This document shows positions 8,976 to 18,817 of a stretch of 64,000 nucleotides of DNA, piece after piece (positions within the stretch are counted from its first letter, which is position 1; every line of letters begins with the position of its first letter). The DNA lies in NCBI GenBank assembly GCA_036251935.1, contig CP133967.1, forward strand, positions 124,001-188,000, in the 5' to 3' direction. The notes beneath the pieces were generated by a model, which was not told the origin of the DNA, did not search any database, and saw nothing but the letters and a program-made list of their open reading frames with translations. Source of the stretch: Orbaceae bacterium lpD04. GTDB taxonomy: Bacteria > Pseudomonadota > Gammaproteobacteria > Enterobacterales > Orbaceae. The position numbers and the translations under genes are program-made.

Positions 8976-9553
8976 AATGATTGATTCCAAAAATTTAAAT
9001 CTTGGGGCGTGTTAATATTAATAAACAATTGTTTTTCATCACTAAAATCAACCGCTACAGCATCAATAGTTTGTAAAAATAGCATTAATTTCCGATCGCC
9101 TTGTATCAAATACTGTTCTATTTTTTCTGCCAGTTCACGCCTTACAAGTAAAATTGTTGGATGATGTTTTTCTCCATCAAAAACATATGCAGCTTGATGA
9201 TTAATAGCTTTTTGTTTAAGCCTCGTAACTAAATCTGTCGGTAAAAACGGTGTATCACAGCTAACAACTAAATTCCAAATTGTTTGGCTATTGATGAGCC
9301 CAGAATAAATACCTGCAAGTGGACCTAAAAACCCAGGCAAGGCATCATTGATAACCTTATAATTTGTTTGCTGATAAAGCGCTATATTTCTATTACTATT
9401 AATCATAATAGTATTGACTTGTGGCTTTATTTTATCAATAACATGACAATAAAGAGGTTTATCTTTTAGCAATAAAAGACCTTTATCATTACCATTCATT
9501 CTCGCACTTTTTCCACCAGCAAGAATAATCGCTGTTATAGGAATTTTTAACAT
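8972..9553 (-). CDS. mobA: Molybdenum cofactor guanylyltransferase
   Basis: Transfers GMP from GTP to molybdenum-molybdopterin to make the bis-MGD cofactor. The nucleotidyltransferase signature LAGGKSARMNGNDKG is at residues 11-25, followed by DALPGFLGPLAGI and the metal-binding SCDTPFLP. At 193 residues it matches the E. coli protein. It is first in a minus-strand run with mobB, overlapping it by four bases, with mtgA behind. The gene after its promoter side is yihD, divergent, as in E. coli where mob lies next to yihD and dsbA. Confidence 0.94.
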   Translation of the reverse strand: MLKIPITAIILAGGKSARMNGNDKGLLLLKDKPLYCHVIDKIKPQVNTIMINSNRNIALYQQTNYKVINDALPGFLGPLAGIYSGLINSQTIWNLVVSCDTPFLPTDLVTRLKQKAINHQAAYVFDGEKHHPTILLVRRELAEKIEQYLIQGDRKLMLFLQTIDAVAVDFSDEKQLFININTPQDLNFWNQSL

Positions 9554-9758
9554 AACTTCTACTCATTTTGCATTGATAAAATTAAAAATAGCATTACTAT
9601 ACTCAAGCCAGTAATATTATAATGTTTCAATTGTTAATCTTACTGAATTTAAGAATATTAGTAGTCAAATACTGTATTGATAGTGATGAGTATATACTCA
9701 ATCAGTCTAAAGATTGCATAATAAACATAAATTTTTAAAATAAATAGGTAAAAGAATT

Positions 9759-10025
9759 ATGGCATGTCATAGAATAGAAGAATTGATTGAGCTTTTAGAG
9801 CCTGAGTGGCAAAAAGAATCCGATCTGAATCTATTACAATTTTTAAGTAAATTAGCTAAAGAGGCAGGATTTGACGGTGACTTGAATAATTTAAGTGATG
9901 AAATACTTATTTATCATTTAAAAATGCGCAATGCAGATAAAAACCAGGCTATTCCTGGAATAAAAAAAGATTATGAAGATGATTTTAAAACCGCGTTACT
10001 AAAAGCGCGTGGTATTATTAAATAG
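9759..10025 (+). CDS. yihD: YihD family protein of unknown function
   Basis: Small 88-residue acidic protein close to E. coli YihD along its full length, for example [19 protein letters not shown] and the [11 protein letters not shown] stretch. No signal peptide or membrane segment. Its biochemical function is not known to me. The gene keeps the E. coli position ahead of dsbA, but srkA (yihE), which lies between them in E. coli, is absent; only 40 bases separate yihD and dsbA here, so they may be co-transcribed. Confidence 0.9.
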   Translation: MACHRIEELIELLEPEWQKESDLNLLQFLSKLAKEAGFDGDLNNLSDEILIYHLKMRNADKNQAIPGIKKDYEDDFKTALLKARGIIK

Positions 10026-10065
10026 CAAATAATCAAGCTAACGATTTTATTAGGAGTTTTTTATA

Positions 10066-10716
10066 ATGATTAAAACATTTTTTGTTACATTAAGTGCAAT
10101 ATTATTTTCATTTAGTGTCTTTGCAGCTGAGTTACAAACAAACGAATCAGTACAAATTGAAGAAGGAAAACAATATGTTGTTTTACCTAAATTTGTTGCT
10201 CCAGAAAAAGAAGTCGTTGAGTTTTTCTCATTTAACTGCCCAAGTTGTTTTCGTTTAGATGACGAACTAAAGTTAGGTAAAACAATAAAAGATAGATTAC
10301 CTGAAGGCGTTACATTTAAAAAATACAGTCTAAGTGATTTTGGCCCGCTAGCACCTGAATTATCAGAAGCTTGGGCAATAGCTAATATATTAGGTATTTC
10401 AGATGATGTTGGCGTTAATCTTTATAATGGCATACAACGCGATAGAACAATAAAAACAGCCGATGATATTAAAGGTGTTTTTGCTAATTTAGGTGTTGAT
10501 AATGCTAAATATGATAGTATGAAAAATAATTTTTTAGTTAAAGCATTTATTGCACAACAAGAATCAGCTAGAAAAGAGTTACAACCATCAAGCATTCCTA
10601 GCTTTTATGTTAATGGTAAATATTTAATTAATCCTCAAGGGTTAAATAGCACATCTGGCGAAGCATTATTAAACGATTATTCTCATACAGTAAATTATTT
10701 AACCACACTAAAATAA
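10066..10716 (+). CDS. dsbA: Thiol:disulfide interchange protein with a CPSC active site
   Basis: Periplasmic oxidase that inserts disulfide bonds into secreted proteins and is itself reoxidised by DsbB. The signal peptide (residues 1-19, ending SVFA) is clear. The thioredoxin-like domain has FFSFNCPSCF, so the active site Cys58-Pro-Ser-Cys61 has Ser where DsbA normally has His. The cis-Pro loop SSIPSFYVNGKY is present and the length (216) is normal. Since the CPHC His raises oxidising power in E. coli DsbA, redox behaviour may differ. RBS AGGAG lies nine bases upstream of the start. The large autotransporter in this window, with two Cys pairs, is a plausible client. Confidence 0.93.
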   Translation: MIKTFFVTLSAILFSFSVFAAELQTNESVQIEEGKQYVVLPKFVAPEKEVVEFFSFNCPSCFRLDDELKLGKTIKDRLPEGVTFKKYSLSDFGPLAPELSEAWAIANILGISDDVGVNLYNGIQRDRTIKTADDIKGVFANLGVDNAKYDSMKNNFLVKAFIAQQESARKELQPSSIPSFYVNGKYLINPQGLNSTSGEALLNDYSHTVNYLTTLK

Positions 10717-10735
10717 TTATTTGTTTGCCTTATAT

Positions 10736-10763
10736 AGAAAACGCGCATTAAAGCGCGTTTTCT
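10736..10763 (+). terminator. Rho-independent terminator after dsbA
   Basis: AGAAAACGCGC, six-base loop, GCGCGTTTTCT: a perfect 11-bp stem ending in T-rich sequence, 19 bases after the dsbA stop. Confidence 0.88.
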
Positions 10764-10823
10764 ATTTTTATCACTTTTTAGTATACTCATAATTAATATT
10801 CCTACTTAACAAGTGAATTTATT

Positions 10824-13595
10824 ATGTCAAGTCAAAACCCGATTATCCTTATTGATGGTTCATCTTATCTTTATAGAGCTTTTTTTGCGACACCTCCTTT
10901 AACCAATCCTAAAGGAGAACCCAGTGGTGCTATTTATGGCGTTACAAACATGATTAGAAGCTTAATTAATCAATATAACCCGACCCATATTGCGGTTGTT
11001 TTTGATGCTAAGGGTGGATCTTTTAGAAAAGAGATATATAGTGAATATAAAGCAACTCGTGAAGCTATGCCAGAAGACTTACGCGTTCAAATAGAGCCAA
11101 TACATGCGATATTAAAAGCAATGGGCTTACCATTACTTTGTATTGAGGGTGTTGAAGCCGACGATGTGATTGGAACCCTTGCTAAACAGGCTGAAGCTGA
11201 AGGTTTAGAGGTACTAATCAGTACGGGTGATAAAGATATGGCACAATTAGTATCTGATAAAATAACCTTAATAAACACCATGAATAATGTAATTTTAGAT
11301 CCAAAAGGCGTAGAGCAAAAATTTGGGGTACCTCCAACTAAAATTATCGATTTTTTAGCGTTGATGGGCGATAGTTCAGATAATATTCCTGGAGTACCGG
11401 GCGTTGGTGAAAAAACTGCAACAAGCTTATTAACTGAATTTTCAGGTATCAATGATATTTATCAAAATATTGATAATGTCGATAAGCTATCAATTCGTGG
11501 GGCTAAATCAGTTAAGCAAAAATTAATTGATAATGAAAAAGATGCTCGTCTTTCCTATTTACTTGCAACTATTAAAACTGATGTACCGGTTGATTTTACT
11601 AATGATCAATTAAAACAGGAACCTTATGATAATAATAAACTTAAAGAATTTTTTGAATATCATGGGTTCAATCGATGGCTAAATGATTTGCAAAATGGAG
11701 CTTTTATTAAAACTAAAGCTATAACAACAAATGAAACATTAATAGCTAACGATATTGAAGATAATAAATTAAAAAATGCACAAAATGATGAAAAAGAATA
11801 CCAAACGATATTAACTACTGAACAGCTTGATAATTGGGTTGTAAAATTAAAATCAGCCAAGCTTTTTGCCTTTGATACAGAAACGAATAGTATTGATCAT
11901 TTTCATGCACAATTAGTAGGGATTTCACTAAGCATAAACCCAAATGAAGCTTGCTACATACCAATTCATCACTATTACTTAGGGGTACCAAAGCAACTCG
12001 GTATTGAAGAAGTAATTGAAAAACTAAAACCAATATTCGAAGATGAAAATATCAAAAAAATAGGTCAAAATGTAAAATTTGATTACTGCATTCTAGCTAA
12101 TAACGGAATTACAGTTAAAGGGATTGCATTTGATACCATGTTAGAATCTTATGTGTTAAATAGTAATGAACGGCATGATATGGACAGTATGGCAAGAAAA
12201 TATCTAAACCATAAAACGATTACTTACGATGAATTAACCAAAGTGGATAGAAAAAAAATTACCATTGATATGGTTGATATAGAACAAACCTCACTTTATG
12301 CCAGTGAAGATGCCGATATAACACTACTATTACATAATAATTTATGGCCAATTCTTGAAAAAGATGAGCAACTGAAAAAACTATTTACAAACATTGAAAT
12401 GCCGTTAGCAATTATTTTAGCAAATATGGAAAGAACAGGTGTTTTGATAGATGAAAAACAGTTAAATCAGCATTCTAAACAATTAAAAATAAAATTAGAA
12501 CAATTAGAAAAGCAAATCCATCTTTTAGCCGGTGAGGAGTTTAATATTGCCTCGCCAAAGCAATTACAAGTTATTTTATTTGAAAAAAATCAATTACCAA
12601 TAATTAAGAAAACGCCAAAAGGTGATCCTTCAACTAACGAAGAAGTGCTTAGTGAATTAGCTAGCGATTATGAATTACCTAAATTAATTTTAGAATATCG
12701 TGGTCTTGCTAAATTAAAAAATACCTATACCGATAAATTGCCGTTAATGATTAGCGAAAAAGATCACCGTATTCATACCAATTATAATCAAATAGGAACA
12801 GTAACGGGGCGATTATCATCCAACGATCCTAATTTACAAAATATCCCCGTACGTAATGAAGAAGGCCGTAAAATACGACAAGCCTTTATCGCACCAAAAG
12901 GCTATAAAATTGTTTCTGCTGATTACTCGCAAATAGAGCTTCGCATCATGGCTCATTTATCACAAGATAAAAATCTGCTTGATGCATTTGCTAATGATAA
13001 AGATATCCACCGTTTTACGGCTAGCGAAATATTAAGTAAACATGAACAAGACGTCACATCAGAAGAGCGTAGACGAGCTAAAGCCGTTAATTTTGGTTTA
13101 ATCTATGGTATGAGTGCATTTGGTTTATCAAAACAAATTAAAATACCAAGACATGAAGCAAAATTTTATATTGATAGTTATTTTAAGCGTTATCCAAGTG
13201 TTGAACGCTATATGGAAAATACTCGGCTGCTTGCTGCTGAAAAAGGCTATGTTGAAACATTATCAGGAAGACGGCTTTATCTACCCAAAATAAGCTCATC
13301 TAATGGTATAGAAAAGCGCGGAGCCGAGCGCGCAGCGATCAATGCACCTATGCAAGGTACGGCTGCTGATATTATAAAAACAGCTATGATAGATATGGAT
13401 AAATTTATAAAAACGCAAAATGATAAGATCAAAATGATCATGCAAGTTCATGATGAATTAGTTTTTGAAGTAAGAGAAGATCACGTTGATCCTATCGTAA
13501 AACAGATCAAACTTATTATGGAAAATTGCTATAAATTAGATATTCCATTAAAAGTAGATATAGGGATCGGTAATAATTGGGATGAAGCACACTAA
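10824..13595 (+). CDS. polA: DNA polymerase I
   Basis: Repair and Okazaki-fragment polymerase. All three activities look intact in 923 residues: 5'-3' exonuclease (about 1-290, with the VEADDVIGTLA and GDSSDNIPGVPGVGEKTA signatures), 3'-5' proofreading exonuclease (about 325-515, metal-binding FDTET near 350), and polymerase (about 520-923) with motif A DYSQIELR, motif B RRRAKAVNFGLIYG and motif C QVHDELVF. It follows dsbA, as in E. coli, and is followed by a terminator and then the probable replication origin. Confidence 0.98.
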   Translation: MSSQNPIILIDGSSYLYRAFFATPPLTNPKGEPSGAIYGVTNMIRSLINQYNPTHIAVVFDAKGGSFRKEIYSEYKATREAMPEDLRVQIEPIHAILKAMGLPLLCIEGVEADDVIGTLAKQAEAEGLEVLISTGDKDMAQLVSDKITLINTMNNVILDPKGVEQKFGVPPTKIIDFLALMGDSSDNIPGVPGVGEKTATSLLTEFSGINDIYQNIDNVDKLSIRGAKSVKQKLIDNEKDARLSYLLATIKTDVPVDFTNDQLKQEPYDNNKLKEFFEYHGFNRWLNDLQNGAFIKTKAITTNETLIANDIEDNKLKNAQNDEKEYQTILTTEQLDNWVVKLKSAKLFAFDTETNSIDHFHAQLVGISLSINPNEACYIPIHHYYLGVPKQLGIEEVIEKLKPIFEDENIKKIGQNVKFDYCILANNGITVKGIAFDTMLESYVLNSNERHDMDSMARKYLNHKTITYDELTKVDRKKITIDMVDIEQTSLYASEDADITLLLHNNLWPILEKDEQLKKLFTNIEMPLAIILANMERTGVLIDEKQLNQHSKQLKIKLEQLEKQIHLLAGEEFNIASPKQLQVILFEKNQLPIIKKTPKGDPSTNEEVLSELASDYELPKLILEYRGLAKLKNTYTDKLPLMISEKDHRIHTNYNQIGTVTGRLSSNDPNLQNIPVRNEEGRKIRQAFIAPKGYKIVSADYSQIELRIMAHLSQDKNLLDAFANDKDIHRFTASEILSKHEQDVTSEERRRAKAVNFGLIYGMSAFGLSKQIKIPRHEAKFYIDSYFKRYPSVERYMENTRLLAAEKGYVETLSGRRLYLPKISSSNGIEKRGAERAAINAPMQGTAADIIKTAMIDMDKFIKTQNDKIKMIMQVHDELVFEVREDHVDPIVKQIKLIMENCYKLDIPLKVDIGIGNNWDEAH

Positions 13596-13616
13596 AATAT
13601 AGTAAATAAAAGAAAG

Positions 13617-13638
13617 AGGCACATAATTGTGCCTTTTT
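13617..13638 (+). terminator. Rho-independent terminator after polA
   Basis: AGGCACA, loop TAAT, TGTGCCT then a T-run, 21 bases after the polA stop. It would keep polA transcripts from entering the origin region. Confidence 0.85.
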
Positions 13639-13771
13639 AATTTATACTAAAATAGAAGTTAATAATAATATAATAACGGGATCTAAATAAGGGAAATATA
13701 AAATTAAACGATCTATAAGTATATTTTTTATACAATTAAAATATAAAAAACTAGCAGTTAAACTTATTTTC

Positions 13772-13780
13772 TGTGGATAA
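13772..13780 (-). promoter_or_regulatory. DnaA box, perfect TTATCCACA
   Basis: Reads TGTGGATAA on the plus strand, an exact high-affinity DnaA site on the minus strand. Confidence 0.85.
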
Positions 13781-13827
13781 AATTGTGATCAACATGATCA
13801 CTAAGGTGTTAATATCAACTAAATAAC

Positions 13828-13836
13828 TTATCAACA
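13828..13836 (+). promoter_or_regulatory. DnaA box, TTATCAACA
   Basis: One mismatch from TTATCCACA, in the opposite orientation to the perfect boxes on either side of it. Confidence 0.65.
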
Positions 13837-13845
13837 GATATTGGC

Positions 13846-13854
13846 TGTGGATAA
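13846..13854 (-). promoter_or_regulatory. DnaA box, perfect TTATCCACA
   Basis: Reads TGTGGATAA on the plus strand. A further one-mismatch site, TTATCCTCA, follows at 13864-13872 in the opposite orientation. Confidence 0.85.
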
Positions 13855-14044
13855 GTAGGTAAGTTATCCTCAACTTTAAACAGATCAAAAATAGATCTAT
13901 TAACAGAGTAAAAATCAGATTAACTAGTTAAAAAATAACAATAAAAAGCAGTTACTCACAAGATCAAAGCTCAGTAGTAGTAAAAATAATAAGAAAAAGA
14001 TATAAAAGATCTTTTTAATTAATTAACGATCCAAAATAGATCAT

Positions 14045-14072
14045 TTGACCTTATCGAAAAGACGAGTAAAAT
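14045..14072 (+). promoter_or_regulatory. Predicted mnmG promoter beside the origin
   Basis: TTGACC, a 16-base spacer and TAAAAT form a good sigma-70 promoter, 67 bases upstream of mnmG. In E. coli, transcription of gidA away from oriC helps origin opening, so the position next to the AT-rich region may matter. Confidence 0.65.
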
Positions 14073-14138
14073 TTGTCATTCTTATTTATCCCTATGTGTT
14101 TAGTTACCCATTTTTATTTGAAGTAAGTTGAGGATATT

Positions 14139-16031
14139 ATGTTTTACCCAGATCTTTTTGATGTCATCATTGTTGGCGGTGGTCACGCAGGTACTGAAGC
14201 AGCTATGGCCTCTGCCAGAATGGGCAGAAAAACATTACTGCTAACGCATAATATAAATACACTAGGGCAAATGTCTTGTAATCCTGCTATTGGCGGTATT
14301 GGTAAAGGTCACTTGGTTAAAGAAATTGATGCGATGGGTGGCTTAATGGCCCATGCAACAGATAAAGCAGGAATTCAATTTAGAATTTTAAATGCAAGTA
14401 AAGGACCTGCTGTTAGGGCAACAAGAGCTCAAGCTGATCGCGCTCTCTATCGTGATATAGTAAGAATTACACTCGAAAATCAAGAAAATTTAATGCTTTT
14501 CCAACAATCTGTTGAAGATGTGATCATTGAAAATGATCAGATAACAGGTGTCATAACTCAAATGGGCGTTAAATTTAAAGCTAAAGCGGTTGTTTTAACT
14601 GCCGGTACTTTTTTAGACGGAAAGATCCACATAGGATTAAATAACTACAGTGGAGGCCGAACAGGCGATCCTGCTTCAATTGGTTTATCAAAATCACTTC
14701 ATCAATACTCATTTAGAATGGGCCGACTAAAAACTGGTACACCACCAAGAATTGATGCAAGAACAATAAATTTCTCCCAATTAGGTACTCAAGCAGGCGA
14801 TAATCCTGTTCCTGTTTTTTCTTTTTTAGGTAATGCTAGTGAGCATCCAAAACAAATTCCATGTTATATCACCGAAACTAATGAAAAAACTCATGATATT
14901 ATTCGTAACAGTCTTGATAGAAGTCCTATGTATACAGGCGTTATTGAAGGGGTTGGTCCTCGCTATTGTCCATCGATTGAAGATAAGATAATGCGTTTTG
15001 CTGATCGTAATTCTCATCAAATTTATCTTGAGCCCGAAGGATTAGACAGTAATGAAATTTATCCTAACGGTATCTCAACAAGCCTACCATTTGATACTCA
15101 GCTCGCCTTTGTCAGAAGCATGAAAGGGCTTGAGAATGCAAATATAATTAGACCTGGTTATGCAATTGAATACGATTATTTTGATCCAAGGGATCTAAAA
15201 CCAACCCTTGAAAGTAAGATTGTTAAGGGATTATTTTTAGCAGGTCAAATAAACGGTACTACAGGTTATGAAGAGGCTGCTGCACAAGGACTACTTGCTG
15301 GTTTAAATGCGGCAAGATTTGTTTATGAAGAAGATCAGTGGTATCCAACACGCGATCAAGCTTATTTAGGTGTATTAGTTGATGATCTTTGTACATTAGG
15401 TACTAATGAACCTTATCGAATGTTCACCTCTCGCGCTGAATATCGTTTAATGTTACGCGAAGATAATGCTGATATTCGTTTAACAGAAATTGGCCGTAAA
15501 TTAGGTCTAGTTGATGATAATCGTTGGCAACATTTTAATCAAAAAATTGAAGCTATTGAACATGAACGCGCTCGTCTGCGTGATATTTGGGTTCATCCTC
15601 ATATTGATTCTATTAATGAAGTTAATTCTGTACTTAGTGCTAATTTAACTAAAGAAGCAAATGGTGAGGAGCTTCTTAAACGCCCTGAAATGGACTATAA
15701 AATATTAAAATCGCTATCTTTATTTGCTCCAGGTATTGATAATGAACAAGCAATGCAACAAGTTGAAATTCAAGTTAAATATGATGGTTATATCAAATTG
15801 CAAATAGAAGAGATCGCGCGTCAAAAACGTAGTGAAGAAACATTAATACCTGATATTATTGATTATGCTGAAATATCAGGTCTATCTAATGAAGTTGTTG
15901 CTAAATTAAAACAACATAAACCGGTTTCAATTGGCCAAGCTTCACGTATTTCAGGTGTTACACCAGCTGCTATATCGATGTTATTAGTCTATTTGAAGAA
16001 AAAAAATTATATAAGTAAAAATAAAGCTTAA
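14139..16031 (+). CDS. mnmG: tRNA uridine-5-carboxymethylaminomethyl modification enzyme
   Basis: FAD enzyme that, with MnmE, places the cmnm5 group on wobble U34 of several tRNAs. The N-terminal dinucleotide fold [20 protein letters not shown] (about residues 9-28), [20 protein letters not shown] and [11 protein letters not shown] with the catalytic-region Cys are conserved, and the helical C-terminal domain for MnmE and tRNA is complete. 630 residues, as in E. coli. It is the first gene after the probable origin and is followed by rsmG after six bases, the standard gidA-gidB pair. Confidence 0.98.
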   Translation: MFYPDLFDVIIVGGGHAGTEAAMASARMGRKTLLLTHNINTLGQMSCNPAIGGIGKGHLVKEIDAMGGLMAHATDKAGIQFRILNASKGPAVRATRAQADRALYRDIVRITLENQENLMLFQQSVEDVIIENDQITGVITQMGVKFKAKAVVLTAGTFLDGKIHIGLNNYSGGRTGDPASIGLSKSLHQYSFRMGRLKTGTPPRIDARTINFSQLGTQAGDNPVPVFSFLGNASEHPKQIPCYITETNEKTHDIIRNSLDRSPMYTGVIEGVGPRYCPSIEDKIMRFADRNSHQIYLEPEGLDSNEIYPNGISTSLPFDTQLAFVRSMKGLENANIIRPGYAIEYDYFDPRDLKPTLESKIVKGLFLAGQINGTTGYEEAAAQGLLAGLNAARFVYEEDQWYPTRDQAYLGVLVDDLCTLGTNEPYRMFTSRAEYRLMLREDNADIRLTEIGRKLGLVDDNRWQHFNQKIEAIEHERARLRDIWVHPHIDSINEVNSVLSANLTKEANGEELLKRPEMDYKILKSLSLFAPGIDNEQAMQQVEIQVKYDGYIKLQIEEIARQKRSEETLIPDIIDYAEISGLSNEVVAKLKQHKPVSIGQASRISGVTPAAISMLLVYLKKKNYISKNKA

Positions 16032-16037
16032 TAAATT

Positions 16038-16664
16038 ATGTTAAAAATTAAACTCGTTAATCTTCTTAAACAAACAGATCTAATCGTTAGTGAACAACAA
16101 TTAGATCTTCTTATTTGTTACGTAGAAATGCTTAATAAATGGAATAAAGCTTATAATTTAACCTCTGTTCGTGATCCTAATGAGATGTTAACTAAGCATA
16201 TTATGGATAGCTTAGTTGTATCACCTTATTTGCAGGGTAATTCATTTATTGATGTAGGAACAGGTCCTGGCCTACCGGGAATACCACTTGCTATCATAAA
16301 TCCTGATAAAAAATTTGACCTTGTTGATAGCCTTGGTAAGCGTGTTAGATTTTTAAAACAAGTTCAATTTGAACTAAAGCTTGATAATATAAACCCTATT
16401 CAAAGTCGTATTGAAGAATATACCGCTTATCAATTTGATGGGGTTATTAGTCGAGCTTTTGCTTCATTAAATGATATGCTTAATTGGTGTCACCATTTAC
16501 CTAACGATAATGGTATTTTTTATGCTTTAAAAAGCATAGCTTCTCAAGAAGAGTTAAAATCTTTACCCAGCAAATTTACTATTTTGGATGTAATAAAACT
16601 CAATGTTCCAAATCTTAATGCTGAACGAAATTTAATTATGATAAAAAATAATAGTAATGAGTAA
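16038..16664 (+). CDS. rsmG: 16S rRNA (guanine-527-N7)-methyltransferase
   Basis: Methylates G527 of 16S rRNA using S-adenosylmethionine; its loss gives low-level streptomycin resistance in other bacteria. The SAM motif [17 protein letters not shown] (about residues 71-87) and the preceding [13 protein letters not shown] with KHIMDSL are typical. 208 residues. It follows mnmG by six bases, so they form one operon. In E. coli the atp operon comes next; here the next genes are upp and uraA, and atp lies some 22 kb further on. Confidence 0.96.
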   Translation: MLKIKLVNLLKQTDLIVSEQQLDLLICYVEMLNKWNKAYNLTSVRDPNEMLTKHIMDSLVVSPYLQGNSFIDVGTGPGLPGIPLAIINPDKKFDLVDSLGKRVRFLKQVQFELKLDNINPIQSRIEEYTAYQFDGVISRAFASLNDMLNWCHHLPNDNGIFYALKSIASQEELKSLPSKFTILDVIKLNVPNLNAERNLIMIKNNSNE

Positions 16665-16705
16665 GTTAAATTATTTAACTAATTTTCGCTTATTCGAGCG
16701 AGTTA

Positions 16706-16714
16706 TGTTAAAAT
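16706..16714 (+). promoter_or_regulatory. Extended -10 promoter element for upp
   Basis: TGtTAAAAT, the same element seen before cobB (7019-7027), lies 50 bases upstream of the upp start. Confidence 0.45.
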
Positions 16715-16764
16715 TTTACATCAGCAGTTATTGCTATATTGATTAATAACAACTGAGGCCTTTC

Positions 16765-17391
16765 ATGAAAATAGTTGAAGTAAAACACCCTCTGGTACGC
16801 CATAAAATTGGCTTAATGCGTGAGCATGATATTTCAACCAAAGATTTTAGAGATTTAGCAAGCGAAGTTGGTAGCCTACTAACTTATGAAGCAACTGCAA
16901 ATTTACCTACCGAAAAAGTGACTATTCAGGGTTGGTGTGGTCAAATTGAAGTTGAACGAATCAAAGGTAAAAAAATCACTGTAGTACCTATTTTACGAGC
17001 AGGTCTAGGTATGATGGATGGCGTGCTTGAACATATTCCTAGTGCTCGAATAAGTGTTGTTGGCTTCTACCGCAATGAAGAAACGCTTGAACCAGTTCCC
17101 TACTTTCAAAAATTAACCTCTGATATTGAAAATCGTATGGCGTTAGTTGTTGATCCAATGCTTGCAACAGGTGGATCTATGATTGCAACAATTGATCTAC
17201 TTAAGCAAGCAGGTTGTAAACATATTAAAGTATTGGTTTTAGTTGCGGCGCCAGAAGGTATTAATGCTTTAGAAAAAGCACATCCAGATGTTGAATTGTA
17301 TACAGCTTCAATCGATGAGAAACTTAATGAACGAGGTTATATTATTCCAGGACTTGGCGATGCTGGAGATAAGATCTTCGGTACCAAATAA
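16765..17391 (+). CDS. upp: Uracil phosphoribosyltransferase
   Basis: Pyrimidine salvage: joins uracil to PRPP to give [15 protein letters not shown] is the PRPP loop (about residues 131-142) and [16 protein letters not shown] is the uracil-binding C-terminus. 208 residues, as in E. coli. GAGG lies eight bases before the ATG. It is followed by a hairpin terminator and then uraA, its transport partner, so read-through probably sets the ratio of the two. Confidence 0.97.
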   Translation: MKIVEVKHPLVRHKIGLMREHDISTKDFRDLASEVGSLLTYEATANLPTEKVTIQGWCGQIEVERIKGKKITVVPILRAGLGMMDGVLEHIPSARISVVGFYRNEETLEPVPYFQKLTSDIENRMALVVDPMLATGGSMIATIDLLKQAGCKHIKVLVLVAAPEGINALEKAHPDVELYTASIDEKLNERGYIIPGLGDAGDKIFGTK

Positions 17392-17405
17392 AATTTTATT
17401 TTAAG

Positions 17406-17426
17406 ACCGGTTTAGCCGGTTTTTTT
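17406..17426 (+). terminator. Terminator or attenuator between upp and uraA
   Basis: ACCGG, five-base loop, CCGGT followed by a run of T residues, 14 bases after the upp stop and 38 bases before uraA. The short stem suggests partial termination. Confidence 0.75.
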
Positions 17427-17463
17427 ATGTCTATTATTTAACAGAGAAAGAGAAGTATAATTT

Positions 17464-18702
17464 ATGAGTTTAAATAAAATAACAAAAACCATAGAAAACG
17501 ATAAACATTCTTGGGTTGATGTTTTAATTGGTGCGCAAATGCTATTTGTTGCATTTGGTGCATTAGTTTTGGTTCCTTTATTAACAGGATTAAATCCTAA
17601 TGTTGCTTTATTTACAGCTGGTGTTGGTACTATTATTTTCCAAATAACAACGCGCGGTAAAGTCCCTGTCTTTTTAGCTTCATCTTTTGCATTTATTGCG
17701 CCAATTTCTTATGGTGTTTCGCAATGGGGTATTCCAGCTACGCTGGGAGGATTAGTCGTAGCTGGATTTGTTTTTATATTTTTTTCATTTTTAGTGAAAA
17801 TAAATGGCGCTGATGTTATTAACAAAATATTACCTCCCGTTGTAACAGGGCCCATTATTATGGTTATTGGCTTATCTTTAGCTCCTATCGCCGTTAATAT
17901 GGCAATGGGTTCAGGTATTGATGCTTCTTTACCTAAATATCAATTAATTATTATTTCAATGGCATCACTTATTACCACGCTTATCGTTGCAATTTGGGCG
18001 AAAGGTATCCTTAAATTAGTTCCAATTATTTCAGGAATATTTGTTGGCTATGCACTTTCTTGTTTTTTAGGATTGGTTGATTTTCAGCCTGTAATTAATG
18101 CGCCTTGGTTCTCTGTGCCGAGTTTTACCTTTCCTGAGTTTAAATGGCAGGCTATTGTTTATATGATCCCAATTGTTATTGCGCCAACAATTGAGCATGT
18201 TGGGGATATTATGGCTATTGGTAGTGTAACAGGTAAAGATTATACTAAAAATCCTGGATTACAAAAAACATTATTAGGTGATGGTCTTGCAACTTCTGTC
18301 GCAGGATTTTTTGGTGGGCCTCCTTGTATTACTTATGCAGAAGTTATTGGTGCTGTAACACTAACACGTAATTTTAAAACTCGTATCATGACGTGGGCCG
18401 CTATTTGGGCTATTGCTATGTCATTTATTGGTAAGGTTGGTGCTTTTCTTGCTTCTATTCCATCAGTTGTTATGGGCGGAATTATGGTTTTATTATTTGG
18501 TTCAATCGCATCGGTTGGCGTTAATATTTTGGTTAAACATAAAGTTGATTTATCAATATCTCGTAACATGTGTATTACCGCACTTGTTTTAGTATTTGGT
18601 ATTGGTGGAATGATTTTTGATTTTGGATCATATGTTTTAGAGGGCATAAGTTTATGCGGGATTTTAGCAATTGTTTTAAATCTTATTCTGCCTCGCTCTT
18701 GA
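17464..18702 (+). CDS. uraA: Uracil:proton symporter, NCS2 family
   Basis: Inner-membrane transporter that brings uracil in with a proton. Hydrophobic throughout, with about 14 predicted membrane segments. The substrate-binding stretch IVIAPTIEHVGDI and the GGPPCITYAEVIGAV stretch near residues 280-295 are typical of UraA. 412 residues against 429 in E. coli. It follows upp, which consumes the imported uracil, and precedes hda, the same order as in E. coli. Confidence 0.95.
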   Translation: MSLNKITKTIENDKHSWVDVLIGAQMLFVAFGALVLVPLLTGLNPNVALFTAGVGTIIFQITTRGKVPVFLASSFAFIAPISYGVSQWGIPATLGGLVVAGFVFIFFSFLVKINGADVINKILPPVVTGPIIMVIGLSLAPIAVNMAMGSGIDASLPKYQLIIISMASLITTLIVAIWAKGILKLVPIISGIFVGYALSCFLGLVDFQPVINAPWFSVPSFTFPEFKWQAIVYMIPIVIAPTIEHVGDIMAIGSVTGKDYTKNPGLQKTLLGDGLATSVAGFFGGPPCITYAEVIGAVTLTRNFKTRIMTWAAIWAIAMSFIGKVGAFLASIPSVVMGGIMVLLFGSIASVGVNILVKHKVDLSISRNMCITALVLVFGIGGMIFDFGSYVLEGISLCGILAIVLNLILPRS

Positions 18703-18817
18703 TCTCCATAAAATTAAGGTAGTTTTTCTACCTTAATTAGCTATCATAAATAATATTGCTTTTTAAGCACTAGAATTTATACTAGCTAAGTTATATAAAT
18801 ATTATGAGGTAGTAGCA

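Larger units (their letters stand above)
13680..14060. other. oriC: Probable chromosomal replication origin (oriC)
   Basis: A 543-base gene-free gap directly upstream of mnmG (gidA), the classical neighbour of oriC. It has two perfect DnaA boxes (13772-13780 and 13846-13854, both TTATCCACA on the minus strand), near-matches TTATCAACA (13828-13836) and TTATCCTCA (13864-13872), and ten GATC sites (from 13680 to 14039). The AT-rich unwinding region lies towards mnmG, as in E. coli: GATCTTTTTAATT at 14008-14020 matches the 13-mer consensus GATCTNTTNTTTT at 11 of 13 positions. GTGATCA...TGATCAC (13785-13801) forms a small dyad with two GATC sites. Left edge is approximate. Confidence 0.87.
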
